Below, piece by piece: positions 49,936-60,255 of a DNA stretch of 64,000 bases. Below the pieces are notes generated by a model. The model ran no database searches. It saw only the letters and a list, made by a program, of their open reading frames with translations, and had not been told where the DNA came from. The stretch's first letter is position 1. Every line of letters begins with the position of its first letter. The stretch is from the NCBI RefSeq assembly GCF_000234665.1, contig NC_018325.1:620512-684511 (forward strand), in the 5' to 3' direction. This stretch comes from Leishmania mexicana MHOM/GT/2001/U1103. Lineage: Eukaryota; Euglenozoa; Kinetoplastea; Trypanosomatida; Trypanosomatidae. Made by a program: the position numbers and the translations under genes.

Positions 49936-52304
49936 CTCGAGACGCAGTCTTTGCAACAACAAAAAATGAATCCATCAAGTCGACAAATCTTCAGTCAAAC
50001 CCCCGCCGCATGGCTCACTCTCACTCCGCCGCGCACGTGCTCTACTGCAGAGGGGTAGCAGCGGGGGAGGCCAGTTTAGGTATGGGAAAAGAGGAGAACG
50101 GAAAAGAGAGTCAAAAAAACAACAATACGGCACCATAAGCGAAAGGAGTGACAGAGGGATGAGTAGCGGAGACAGAGGGGAGCATGTGGCACACGCTAGA
50201 CTCGCATAAGAATCAGGTAAATAGTGAGGAGCGTGAGCAGAGGGCCCACTGCGCTCCTCCTTGACCTCTGTTCCTTTCCCGGGCGCACTTCCCGACCGAC
50301 GGTGGCGCGCGGAAGTTGGGCTGTATATTTCTCCGACGCTATCTTTGATAGATGATACGAGAGAAAAGAGGCAGTCGCTTACTCTCTCTTAAAGCAAAGC
50401 GGGTGGAAAACGAGTCGTGCGGGGACGCCTCTCTCTGTCGTCCTCCTGTCCCCACGCCCACACCCTCGCGCGGCCCCCTTTGCCCGCCACCCACACTCGC
50501 CATCGGGCTGGGGATAGCGGCAGTGGGCCGAGGTCAGAGTCTCAAGAAGCGCTCATGCGCACAACCATTGCGCTTGCACAAAGTGAAGGTGGTTTGATGA
50601 GCACCATCGCCTCTGCTACACGTCGTTCGTTTATCGAGTCGACTATCCTCTCTTGTTTGCGGCGGTGGTCATTAAGCATACGTACGCACGCACAGCTGCC
50701 GAGAGCGCATGCCGAGCATGAGGCTTTTGCAAAGAAGCCTTTACAGGATGTCACATGAATTCAGCAAAGAAGAATAAGATGCGCACCTCACAGCCACACG
50801 CGTGTGTGTGTGCACCTGTAAGGCGAAGAAAGCGCACAACTAAGCATCGAAAAGAGCTGAAGAAACTGAAGAGCGGTGAGTCGGAGACAGCTGCTAAAAG
50901 ACAACCCAAGAATGGGAAGAGATTGGCGAAGACACGCACACGCACACACACACACACAGCACTGAGCAAGTGAAAAATAAAAAGGAGAAATCGCAGAGAG
51001 AGAGACTGAGACAGGCACAGCAGCTCCGCTGAGCGATGCTCTCCGCCACTAGCGTATCTAGGCGCGCCAGCTGAGCGTTGGAGAGTGCGTGTGGCTGCGT
51101 GTATGTGTGCGTGGAGGTGAGAGCGAGTGAGAGACGTCGAGGAAGATGCGGGGAAGAGATAACAAGCCGTAAAAGAAGAGAGAAGAAAGAACGAAGAGGA
51201 GTCAGCGCACACGAAGCGATCCAATGTGTGAGGCATCAGCAGTGTGATGTAGTGACAGCGCGTGGTTACACAGCCAGCCTCCTCCTCCTTTGCCTCCTTC
51301 ACTACCCCTCATCTTTTGAGGCGCCTTGTCCTCCTCTTTGCATCCCTTGCTCCTCGGCTCCCCCCACCACCACCGAAAACAGTCGCAGTGTTTCCACCTT
51401 TGACTCATCCATCATCGTCCTCCCCCTTCCCAACTCTCCCTGGGCCAATCAGTCCGTCAGCCGCACAACGCGTACACCGAAATACGCACAGACCTGCGGT
51501 CACTCAGCAAAGACGCCACAAACGCACCGAGAGAGAGCAAAGACGCAGCAGACGTAAAACGACAAAAAAGAAAAGAGCGGAGCTGGCGGCATCCCTCCCT
51601 CTCCCTCTCCCCCACCAAACTACAGAACCAGATACAGCACTCCCCAGCGAACTGTAAAGGAAGCCCGCAAAGAACTGGAGAGGGATACCGTGCGTGCAGG
51701 TGGTTGCCTACAGACAGAAAGACACACATTCACCAACGCGGACTCCACTCGCGTTGCTGACGCCACAGCACCCACCCACCCCTCCCCGACATACACACAA
51801 AACCGTCTCTGCCTCACCATCTCACGCACATGCGCTACGAAGCAGCGATAATTCAGAGGTTGGAGAGCACTAACAAAACAATGAAACGGTGAAGGACGCG
51901 CACGGGTGCTCGCAGCCACCCAACACACCGGCAGCGGGACAGACAGACAAGAAAAGCACAAACAAAAATGCCAACGCACCACAAGCGAGAAGAGCGCCAT
52001 AGCGGAAGATGGCGCTGGTGGATGGCGAAGTCAGGCAAGAACACATCCACACGCACGAGGACAACAACAAAACGAGCGCACGCAGAAGGATAAAAGAAGA
52101 ACGCCACACGATCTACCAGTCAGAAGAAGTAGCATTCATCCCAACAGCACATGCCATAGACTTTGGGAGGTAGACAGCAATGGAAGGGAGGGAAGGGGCG
52201 TAATGGCGAATGCCAATGTGGACTGGGAAAACGAACAATGTCAGTGAGGGGTTACATATTTCTTTTTCTCGCGCCGCTTTTTGCTCCTTCTCGTTGCTCT
52301 ACCG
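49936..52304. other. Gene-free spacer (2.4 kb)
   Basis: No supported gene. Plus-strand A/G-rich runs (50080-50170, 50850-51000, 51110-51200) would be pyrimidine tracts on the minus strand. A CA run lies at 50936-50960. Frames in 51200-52100 are low-complexity shadows. Confidence 0.5.
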
Positions 52305-52808
52305 CTACATAACACAGCAGCAGCTATCTTTCTTCACCTCGTGCCCCTCGCCGTTACCGCCCTCCGCCGTGGTGCTCACCTTGCTTTTTTCCTTCGAGTT
52401 CTCCGCTGGCGAAGCGCGGTTCCCCTGGATGACCATGTGTATCAGCACCGAAGGTTTCTGCGTCTCGTCATTCGCATCCCCAACGTTCGTGTCGCTCGAC
52501 ACAAGGCACGCCTTCCGCTCCGAGAGCGTGAGATGCCCCGTCAGCGAGTCGCCATCATTCAGCACGCGTCCTGCCTTAAGCACGCGGATCCCCGAATTGG
52601 AAATGCGCCCTGCCAGCTCCTTCATATCATCTGGCCAGTTCGAGCGGAACTGCGCCTTCACCATCTCAATTGTAGTCTCACAGCCGTTCGGCTGCATGAG
52701 GGGAACAGAGCCGTGCACCACACGTCCCGAGTAGGTGGACGGGCAGGCCCCCGTCAGAACGTATCGAATGCGCACACGTTCCATGGCTATTGCAGGAGAC
52801 TTGCTCAT
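52305..52808 (-). CDS. Membrane-anchored ubiquitin-fold protein (MUB/UBL3 family) with CaaX tail (167 aa)
   Basis: Residues about 9-128 have a ubiquitin-like fold in the MUB/UBL3 style: V-R-I-R-Y-V-L opening strand, K-A-Q-F-R-S-N-W-P-D-D helix, and I-R-V-L-K-A-G-R-V-L-N-D matching the 'L-I-x-x-G-K-x-L-x-D' strand of this family. After a hydrophilic linker (A-E-N-S-K-E-K-S) the protein ends D-S-C-C-C-V-M: the last four residues are a CaaX box with Met at X, expected to be farnesylated, and two extra cysteines may be palmitoylated. There is no C-terminal Gly-Gly, so it is not a conjugated modifier. UBL3 proteins direct partners to membranes or vesicles. ATG at 52808; MERVRIRY at residue 9 is a weaker alternative. 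Confidence 0.85.
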   Translation of the reverse strand: MSKSPAIAMERVRIRYVLTGACPSTYSGRVVHGSVPLMQPNGCETTIEMVKAQFRSNWPDDMKELAGRISNSGIRVLKAGRVLNDGDSLTGHLTLSERKACLVSSDTNVGDANDETQKPSVLIHMVIQGNRASPAENSKEKSKVSTTAEGGNGEGHEVKKDSCCCVM

Positions 52809-54464
52809 ACGTGTACGTAAGTCTGTGTGTATGTCTGGGTGATTATGTGGGTGTAAGTGCGCTACAGCAACGTCAAGGAAGCGCAGAGAGCAATGGGAAC
52901 ACACACGCACACTTACAAGGAGTAAAAGGCTGGATGAACCCCACAGCGGGGTGGAGAGAGAGAAAGCAGCTAAGGGATTAACAGGTGTATGGTACCGCGC
53001 GCAAACGTCCTATTGATTCGAAAGGGCGGCAGCAGCACAGAAATAGACGTGTTGTCTGATAATAGATGTAGGTCTTGGGTGTCCGTGTGCGTGTGTGTGT
53101 GTGTGTGTATGAAGAGATGTAAGTGCAAGCGCAGCGGTGGAAACGCAGATGGAGGTGGACAGGAGTGACAAAGGGAGAAAGTGCGCGCGGAAGGGGCCAG
53201 GTGTCTGATGACGATGATGTCTGCACAAGTCAAACGCTTAGACACCTTAATCACACTAACTGGGTCTTCGTCAATGGAGCGCACACACGCACACCACAAA
53301 CAGGCCAAAGCAACGGAGGAGTCGAACGGTGAATAGGCAAAGGAAGAAAATGAGAGCGAGCGCGAAAAGCAAGGGGAGCAATGTGGAAGACGACGACGCA
53401 CGCGAAAAGTGGTGAAACAGAGAGATGGTGATATGTATACAGAGGGTGAAGGGCGGAAGTGCTGCCCCCAGTGAACCTGCGGCGATGAGGTATGATGCAC
53501 CTGCTGTGCGTTTTGTAATGCGCGTAGGTGGGTGAGTGTTGTTGGGTGGACGCAAAGGAGCGTGAGTGAGTTTTGTTCTCTGCACGGGTGTGCGAGGGAG
53601 GGAGGGGGTGCAAGAGAGTAGCACAGCAAAGAACAAAAAAGAATGCGTTCGTTAAGGTGGGGAGAAGGGGAGGATGGGCACAGTGGAGAGACACAATCAT
53701 CAAAGATGCGGCCAGAGGTGGAAGAGAGCACTCCCTCACATGTGCGCGCACACATCTACATATGCCGGCTGCAGAGCAGCCGTTCGAGTGGGCACTGCTT
53801 TGCCGACTCGTATGCGCTACTACCGTGCCTTGCTGCGTCTTAGAAAAGATACTGTAACACGCGCAGACATCAGTCATGGCCACCGCGACCGACAACACGG
53901 CACGCCCTTACTGTGGCAATTCCTGTACGGCAGTCGCTGAACCTCCTCCGCATTGGGTTCGACCCCTCGATGTTGTGCCGCTGTTTTTCCTTTAAGTGGT
54001 CGGTGGACGTGAAAAGAAAAGAAAACAGCGCACATCATCGCAACTCGCCAGTTGCACGCCAATCCATTGAATCTGGCCAACCATACGCGGCCCGATGCCT
54101 CCCACCACCCTCTTGTATTGGCCATGGCGCACACCCACATGCACATGTGCAGGGAAGGGGAGAATAGGGTGGGACAAGGATGAGGAGGAGGGGATGCCCT
54201 CCCCACCCCCTTATTGTCGGAGGCTCGAGAAAGGCCCGCCACGAGAAAAAGAAAACCTGTGAGAAGGCCAAAGCAGAAAAGACATAGGACCGAAGGCGAA
54301 GGCAGGAAAAGCTGCGTGCGTGTGTGAGTGCAGCCCACCCTTCACAGCTTGCAACGTGAATTGCAGGCAAATCGACGGACGAGCCGCATCGCTTAAAAGG
54401 CGTGTGCACAAATGCACGCAAACGTTGTCACCAAAGGTGAGCACCCCCCCTCCCTCCGCCGCTA
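52809..54464. other. Gene-free spacer (1.7 kb)
   Basis: No supported gene; GT run at 53087-53108, plus-strand purine-rich tracts. Frames on either strand are compositional shadows. Confidence 0.5.
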
Positions 54465-55487
54465 TCAGAAGGCCTTGTGCCCCGCCTCGTTCGTGTACTC
54501 AGGTGCATCTGGGAAGCTGGTAGGGGCACGGTACGACGGTCCGTTGTAGTCATGGCGCAGCATACCGTTGAACTTCGCCCACGGCTGCCGCCGGGTCTTG
54601 GTGTACACGGTGCCAATGAGCTCCTTACCACCGTGTACACGCGCCCGCACCTGTTGCATGATGAGGTCGTGGCGGCTAATGAACTTGCTTTCGCTGCGAT
54701 GCCAGCCCCAGATGGCCCACATGTCACGAGGCATTGGTTTGGCACCTTCCTCGTTAACGGAGAGATACCCGGACGAGGTAGTGAAGGAGCCGAAGCGGTC
54801 CAGTTGGTCCATCCACATCCTGAACTCTGTGTCCATGCGCATGACAGACTGCATCGCCCCGTTCTTCACGGCGCGCTTGAAGTACGCCTCGCTCTTCTCG
54901 GGTGGAAGACCGCACAGTTTCGCCGCCAGCATCATATTCACATAACTCTGAGCGTTGGGCTCCAGCCCCAACGTTTCCATCTCCTTGAATAGCTGCTCAG
55001 CCTGCTCGTAGTTCTTTGCGAAGGCGGCAGCCTGCATAACGGCGTTGTAGATGTAGTGGTCGGCGCCGTAGCGCTTCAGATAGTGCCGCAACACATCCAG
55101 GACTCGCTCCATATTCTCCTTCGGCGCTTTCTCCACCACTGGCAACAGCGTAATGATCGTCTTCTCGCAGTGGAGCTTACCCCAATAAGGCTCATCACGC
55201 GCGTGCACGTACAGGCGCCACGCCGCCTCTGGCGTCACCTCGAAGTTGTCGCCGGCGTTGTAGAAGCCGATGTCCTTCGGCCACTTGGTGTAGCCCAGCG
55301 CGTTGAACTGCCGCTCTTGCCAGTTGTTAGGGTGTCGAGGTGGGTGCACCAGCGCTAAGGGGACGAACTGACTCAGCTTCGCGTCGGAGATCTTTGGCCG
55401 CCAGGCGAGGTTCTTGCCACCACGTCGGGTGCGACCAGGATTGTGAGTCCACCCCTTCTTCAACGCAATCTCAGTGCGGCGCAGCAT
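54465..55487 (-). CDS. Pentatricopeptide-repeat (PPR) protein, probably mitochondrial (340 aa)
   Basis: Residues about 143-215 contain PPR-type helix pairs: H-Y-I-Y-N-A-V-M-Q-A-A-A-F ... E-Q-A-E-Q-L-F-K-E-M, then G-L-E-P-N-A-Q-S-Y-V-N-M-M-L-A-A, the canonical 'Y-N/x-A ... F-x-x-M-x-x-x-G-x-x-P-x-x' unit. The basic N-terminus (MLRRTEIALKKG...) suits import into the mitochondrion. In kinetoplastids many PPR proteins sit in the mitoribosome or process mitochondrial RNA; which one this is cannot be decided by eye. Only two to four repeats are evident, fewer than in plants. A C-terminal extension (about 230-340) is aromatic/basic and not PPR. ATG at 55487. Confidence 0.82.
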   Translation of the reverse strand: MLRRTEIALKKGWTHNPGRTRRGGKNLAWRPKISDAKLSQFVPLALVHPPRHPNNWQERQFNALGYTKWPKDIGFYNAGDNFEVTPEAAWRLYVHARDEPYWGKLHCEKTIITLLPVVEKAPKENMERVLDVLRHYLKRYGADHYIYNAVMQAAAFAKNYEQAEQLFKEMETLGLEPNAQSYVNMMLAAKLCGLPPEKSEAYFKRAVKNGAMQSVMRMDTEFRMWMDQLDRFGSFTTSSGYLSVNEEGAKPMPRDMWAIWGWHRSESKFISRHDLIMQQVRARVHGGKELIGTVYTKTRRQPWAKFNGMLRHDYNGPSYRAPTSFPDAPEYTNEAGHKAF

Positions 55488-56312
55488 TCTCTTTTCGACC
55501 CAAACTTACCGTTGTTTCCACTCCTCTTCCTCTCCGCGACGTAACAAATGGCAATGAGGGAGATGGTCCACATCATAGCGTGTGTGTGTGTGACGTGTAA
55601 GCACGACGGTAGTGAAGTTGCGGGGTAAGAGATCGTTAGGGCACGCCATACGGTGCGACAGCAGTGAAAAAGTGAGGAGGGAAAGGATAAACAGCATGAA
55701 GGATGCAGTGCCGGCAAACATGTGACATCAGACCCACACAGGGTGGCAGCGACAGAGATGAGAGGTGGAGGTCCACTACGTGTGCGCATGAGCCAGTGCT
55801 TTGGTGTCCCGTCCTTGCCACTCGGGGGCAGAAGGGTAGAACGGGTGAAGGGCGTGCAGGACGTTTTCAGTCACGTCCGTTACTCGCACGCAATGACGAC
55901 ACTTATGCACATGCAGAGAAGCGTAGCTGTGGCAGCGCCATTCTTTCCTCCTCTCCCTCCCCCACCTGCCGTATGCACGATGGGCAAAGACACAGCTAGG
56001 AGTACGAGCTGTATTGCGTCTCGCGATGCGCGTGCGCGTGTCACTTGTGCGACAGGTATTTGTGTCTCTTAATGTGTTTCCACGTGCAGGCATGATTAGC
56101 ACGCGAATAAGGACAATGGGGGATGCACACACAAGGAAGAGTAGCGGGGGAGTTGAAGGGGCGGGGGAGGAACGCGTCGACGGGGCGATCGCCAAATCTA
56201 TGGTCGTTCAGCATACCAGCACAACCGATGTTGAGAGCGAGCGAGAGTAGAGGCAAAGCAGCAGTGGCATCGAAAAGTGGGAGGGCGAGTAAGAGGGAGG
56301 GAGGGAGAGACG
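55488..56312. other. Spacer between calcineurin B-like and PPR genes
   Basis: No supported gene; a GT run at 55579-55592. Nothing else stands out. Confidence 0.5.
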
Positions 56313-56840
56313 CTAAAAATGCAGGTTCAGACGATCGCCAAAGTCGCTGTTCACGGCCAGCGCCTCGAACTCCTCAAAAGTAATGTAGCCATCCCGATCA
56401 ACGTCCGCCTCGATGAACGTCTTGTCCACAATCTGCTGCAGCTGCATCTGGGAGAGGTTCACCCCAACCATGATGCTGAGCATTTGAAAGAGGTCCCTGT
56501 TGCTTATGCGGCCGTCACCGTCGATGTCGTACATCTTGAACGTGAACCGCAGCTTATCCTCCTTCGAGGTCGCCGAGGAGAGCACCGCTAGTGCCCGCAC
56601 AAAGTCGCCAAAGTCCACCGTGGAGTCGCCATCCGTGTCCATCACCGCCAGCACTCTGTCGACGAGTGGGTTGGAGGCTAGTGCAGGAATCGAGTTGAAC
56701 TCCGCCCGAGTGATCTTGCCAGACTTGTCTTTGTTTAGTCTGGAAAAGCTCTTGTACAGTCTCTGCACTTGCGCGTCCGTGAGCGCCGTGGACTCGCGGA
56801 TGTACTGCAGCTCCTCCGCTGTGAGTGGAACCTCGTTCAT
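56313..56840 (-). CDS. CNB: Calcineurin B-like regulatory subunit, four EF-hands (175 aa)
   Basis: The four EF-hand loops are at 37-48 (N-K-D-K-S-G-K-I-T-R-A-E; Asn replaces the first Asp), 68-79 (D-T-D-G-D-S-T-V-D-F-G-D), 105-116 (D-I-D-G-D-G-R-I-S-N-R-D) and 146-157 (D-V-D-R-D-G-Y-I-T-F-E-E). The helix-loop-helix spacing, total length and FKMYD before loop three match calcineurin B, the Ca2+-binding regulatory subunit of protein phosphatase 2B. The N-terminus is MNEV..., with no Gly2, so N-myristoylation is not expected, unlike the animal and yeast subunit. Other EF-hand proteins of this size (recoverin-like, CBL-like) are possible but fit less well. ATG 56840, TAG stop. Confidence 0.87.
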   Translation of the reverse strand: MNEVPLTAEELQYIRESTALTDAQVQRLYKSFSRLNKDKSGKITRAEFNSIPALASNPLVDRVLAVMDTDGDSTVDFGDFVRALAVLSSATSKEDKLRFTFKMYDIDGDGRISNRDLFQMLSIMVGVNLSQMQLQQIVDKTFIEADVDRDGYITFEEFEALAVNSDFGDRLNLHF

Positions 56841-57571
56841 TGTGGACGTCGTTCACACACTTGCGTGCGTCAAGTTTGCGTATGTGGGAGAGAGAGAAAA
56901 ACGTCAAGGATGTGGCACGGAAAGGAGGAGGTGAATGAGCGGCTGATGTGGTCAGATGCACCACGAATACGTCGCGCCTCAGTACGCCAAGATGGAAAAC
57001 AGGGAGAGACACAAGAGCGTGTGTGTGTTATGTCAGGTGGACAGGCGGGACAGGCGAGGGTGAGCCCCATACACGTGCGCCCTCATTCAAGCACATGCGG
57101 TGGGGAGCAGAGGTAGGCACGGATAGGGAGAGGGGAGGCCTCATCAGAGGACCACAGTGCCTGCAAGATATCTGTAGCACACACATGTCATCCGAAACCG
57201 CCAACACAGCAACACAGAAGCTGTGGATGCTGGCCTGTGCGGGAGACGCGAGGGCAAGAGCTGCAGAACGTGTTCCAGGTCGCCCCTCGTGCACGGATAC
57301 AGACAAGAAGAAACGTGCGCATCACACCAATCAAGTGAGCAGGTGAACAAGGTGCACGCAACGAAGAAAAGAAAAAAGGGAAGGAGAGGAATAGGCTCAT
57401 GTACATGGCAGGCAAGAGAAGAGGAGAGGTGTCGGTGTGGGGAGGCCGAGTGGATGTACGCAGGCGCGTGTAACAGCGCGCTGTCTGGTCGCAAAGTATG
57501 TCCCTCTTTGTCTCGAGGAGCTACGACACACCCACACCTCTTCACTCCTCGCTCGCGTGAAAGAGTGTGCA
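56841..57571. other. Spacer between the 331 aa hypothetical gene and the calcineurin B-like gene
   Basis: No supported gene beyond the candidate splice signal noted separately. Confidence 0.5.
56860..56903 (-). promoter_or_regulatory. Candidate polypyrimidine tract and spliced-leader acceptor for calcineurin B-like gene
   Basis: The minus strand reads TTTTTCTCTCTCTCCC (about 56888-56903) followed by CA-rich sequence and AG (complement of 56860-56861), about 19 nt before the ATG. Pattern-based only. Confidence 0.4.
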
Positions 57572-58567
57572 CTACAGAGAGCTGCCGTCGAGGTCTAGCG
57601 AGCAGGTCGCGGTGTAGATGGCGGCAACGCTGCACAACGCTGCGCGGATAGCGGTACGTGAAGCCAAAGGAGGCAGAAGTGGAAGCGCATCCGTGTTCCT
57701 CTCGCTCTCCAGACTAATCACAGCGGCGAAACGCTGCCACTGGTCGCGCAGATTCCCAAAGGTGCGCTGCGAGGCCCAGTCCGCGAGTACGTTCGGATAA
57801 AGAACCTCTGCGGGCACGACACCTTTGGCGTCCGTGTCAAATGCCCCGAACAGCGCCTCCACGTTGGAGTTCAGCCGAGGATGGTGCCGGTGCTCGATCA
57901 ACAGAGTAAAGATGGCCAACGCCTCTGTGGTGTCGCTATCGGCGTTGTACGAAGGCAGCGTGGTAAACATTCTGTCAGCGTACTCGGCACTGAGCACCTC
58001 CGCAGGCCCAATGAGCGCGAGCAGTTCGCGGAAGCCCTCTCTGCTGAGCCGGTCTTCCCCTCCTGCAGCAGCAAACGACAACACGCGGTTCGTGACCTTC
58101 ACGAGAGCCGAGTACACCGTCGGAAGGGAGACGGTGGACGCGTAGCCCACAAGAGGGTGCAGCTGCACCGATGGTTCCAACGTTTTTGTCGTACTGCAAT
58201 CATCGCCGGTGGTCAAGCCAAGCATCTTGCGCTTCGTCACGGTCGCTGCTTTTGGTAGGAGGTGCATCTCGAACTGGCGCAGCTTCGCACTAGTGCGCTC
58301 ACGAAGCAGCTCCTCGCGCTCCGCAGCCGGAATCCTGTGAACCGGCGGGCGCAAAGATCGCAAGAAGTAGTCATAAGAGCTCTCGAAGGGCTCGCTCGGC
58401 GTCGGCCCGGGCGCTGGCGATGCAATCGCTGCGGCGGCGTCGGTAGCGGTTCCCGCACAAGCGCCATCCTCCGGCACCGGCTCCTTCCGCCATACCCCCG
58501 TCTTGGGATGATACCGGTACCGAGGAAGAGGCGGTGCGTGGAGCGGGGAATGGGGAGGGGTCGACAT
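57572..58567 (-). CDS. Hypothetical protein with C-terminal EF-hand-like region (331 aa)
   Basis: I do not recognise this family. The chosen start is the ATG at 58567 (MSTPPHSPL); the frame runs further upstream but as low-complexity residues. Residues 10-30 contain P-R-Y-R-Y-H-P-K-T-G-V-W-R-K, a short conserved-looking box seen in some flagellar proteins (weak inference). A Pro/Ala linker follows (about 35-65). The C-terminal half is helical and includes F-G-A-F-D-T-D-A-K-G-V-V-P-A-E, which resembles an EF-hand loop with a degenerate Ca2+ site, and an L-S-R-E-G-F-R-E-L-L-A-L-I helix pair. The gene sits between the calcineurin B-like and DYRK genes. Confidence 0.7.
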   Translation of the reverse strand: MSTPPHSPLHAPPLPRYRYHPKTGVWRKEPVPEDGACAGTATDAAAAIASPAPGPTPSEPFESSYDYFLRSLRPPVHRIPAAEREELLRERTSAKLRQFEMHLLPKAATVTKRKMLGLTTGDDCSTTKTLEPSVQLHPLVGYASTVSLPTVYSALVKVTNRVLSFAAAGGEDRLSREGFRELLALIGPAEVLSAEYADRMFTTLPSYNADSDTTEALAIFTLLIEHRHHPRLNSNVEALFGAFDTDAKGVVPAEVLYPNVLADWASQRTFGNLRDQWQRFAAVISLESERNTDALPLLPPLASRTAIRAALCSVAAIYTATCSLDLDGSSL

Positions 58568-60255
58568 CAACCGCCAAAGCTCGGGAGTCTCCCTCGCGTC
58601 TCTTATTAGTTGTTGGCCTCGCCTCGCCTTCTCTTTGTGTGCGCCGTGATCGGTGCAGCGCACGCTCTCGCCAAACGTAAAGAGGAAAAACGCACACGCG
58701 TCTGCGCTTGTTGTTGATGCCACGTTCGGCTTCGGTGTCGGGAGGCACTGCGCGAGGCGCGAGAGAGGGGAGCCCGATGTGGCCGAGCTTCGGCACAAAT
58801 GCTGCACTTGCTGTAGAGCAGATTCAACGCACCAAGAGAGAGGGAAGAGGAGATCGAACAAAGTGGGCAGCCGCGGCAGCAGTCGCAGTGCGATGAGCAG
58901 TATTCTCACCACATATTGGGAAGGAGAAAGCACTTTGGAGAATGGAAAGAGAGGAGCAGCCGCGGTCTTCCGTTTTGTCTTCATCGGTGCAAGCACACGC
59001 ACACGGCAATAACGATAGCAAAAGGGTGCGGCCGCTACGACGTGAAGGCGCTACAGCAGCGAGCGAGAGAGAGACAAGCACGCGCGCACACACATTTGAG
59101 GGCATGGCACGCAACAGAACGGAGAGTCACCACAGAGAAACACAAGAGAATGTAGATGAGGCCTCAGGGCAATAGTAGTACACGCGCACCGGCCAGCACA
59201 CGCACCCATCGCGAATGGGTGCACTCAGTGAGCTGCGCAGTTGTGCCGTCATAGGGAGAGGCGAGGCATCAAGAAGGACGAGGAAGAAGAAAAAAGAGAA
59301 GAAGCGGCGCACATCAATGGAGAGAGAGGGATGACGCGAGAATGAAGTCGCAGCACCGCTGCGTGGAGCCCCATCCCGTGAGGGTGTGTCTGTGTGTGTG
59401 TCTGTGGAGAAAGTCATGAAATGATGAACGAAAACAAGTAGCAGTAGGTACTCAGCGAAAAAGAAAAAGTGCGAGGGAGACGTGGTGTGTATAAGACTGA
59501 AAAGAGCAACAGAGGGTGGGAAGGGTGGAGGGTGGAGGTGGTGATGCGCTGATGTGGAGGGATGAGAGGGTCGCCGCCACCATCGTCGTGGTGCTAGTGA
59601 GTGCCGTCGCCTCGGCAGTTTTGAGAAGAAAGTAATGGGAGCCGACACTGAGAAAAGGAAACAAAAAAACAAGAGATAAGTGCATAAGCGCGGCGCGTCC
59701 TCGTCCCTCGCATGTTCGACACTAAAAACAGCAACAATACCGATGACACCCGCAGCAGCAGTTGCAGCATGCAAGACTGGATGCACGCATGCAACACCGC
59801 CACCACCGTCGCAAATACATACAGATACATGAAAAATGGGGAGACCACAAGGGAACGCGCACAGACACACACACACATACAAGTGCGCATGCACTCACCG
59901 AGAGCTGAAGCGAAGAAAGATCGGAGGGGAGAGAGGTGAGAGAACAGCGAGAAAAAAAAGGAGAACAGTTAAATCTAATATGAGGAGATAGAGAGACACG
60001 CATCAACACGCGCAAATAGGGGACGGTGTGTGTGTGTGGGGACGGGAAGAGCAGGCCACACGGACGGCGCCTCTTCCACCGACGTTGTGTGACCATGTGC
60101 ATGTGCATATACTAAAGCAAACAAAAGGCGTTTGGGTGAAGGTAGCACACAAGAGGGAATGAGAAAGAGAAGCAACGCCGCGAGAGGAAGGGAGTCAAGG
60201 AGGGAGAGGCAGCCGCCGCATCAGCAACACCTCTAAGAGCCAGAGATAAAGACAA
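58568..60255. other. Gene-free spacer (1.7 kb)
   Basis: No supported gene. The first ~430 bp upstream of 58567 stay open in the frame of the gene but look like 5' UTR. A-rich/purine-rich tracts (59270-59330, 59640-59680, 59910-59970) may be pyrimidine tracts on the minus strand. Confidence 0.5.
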
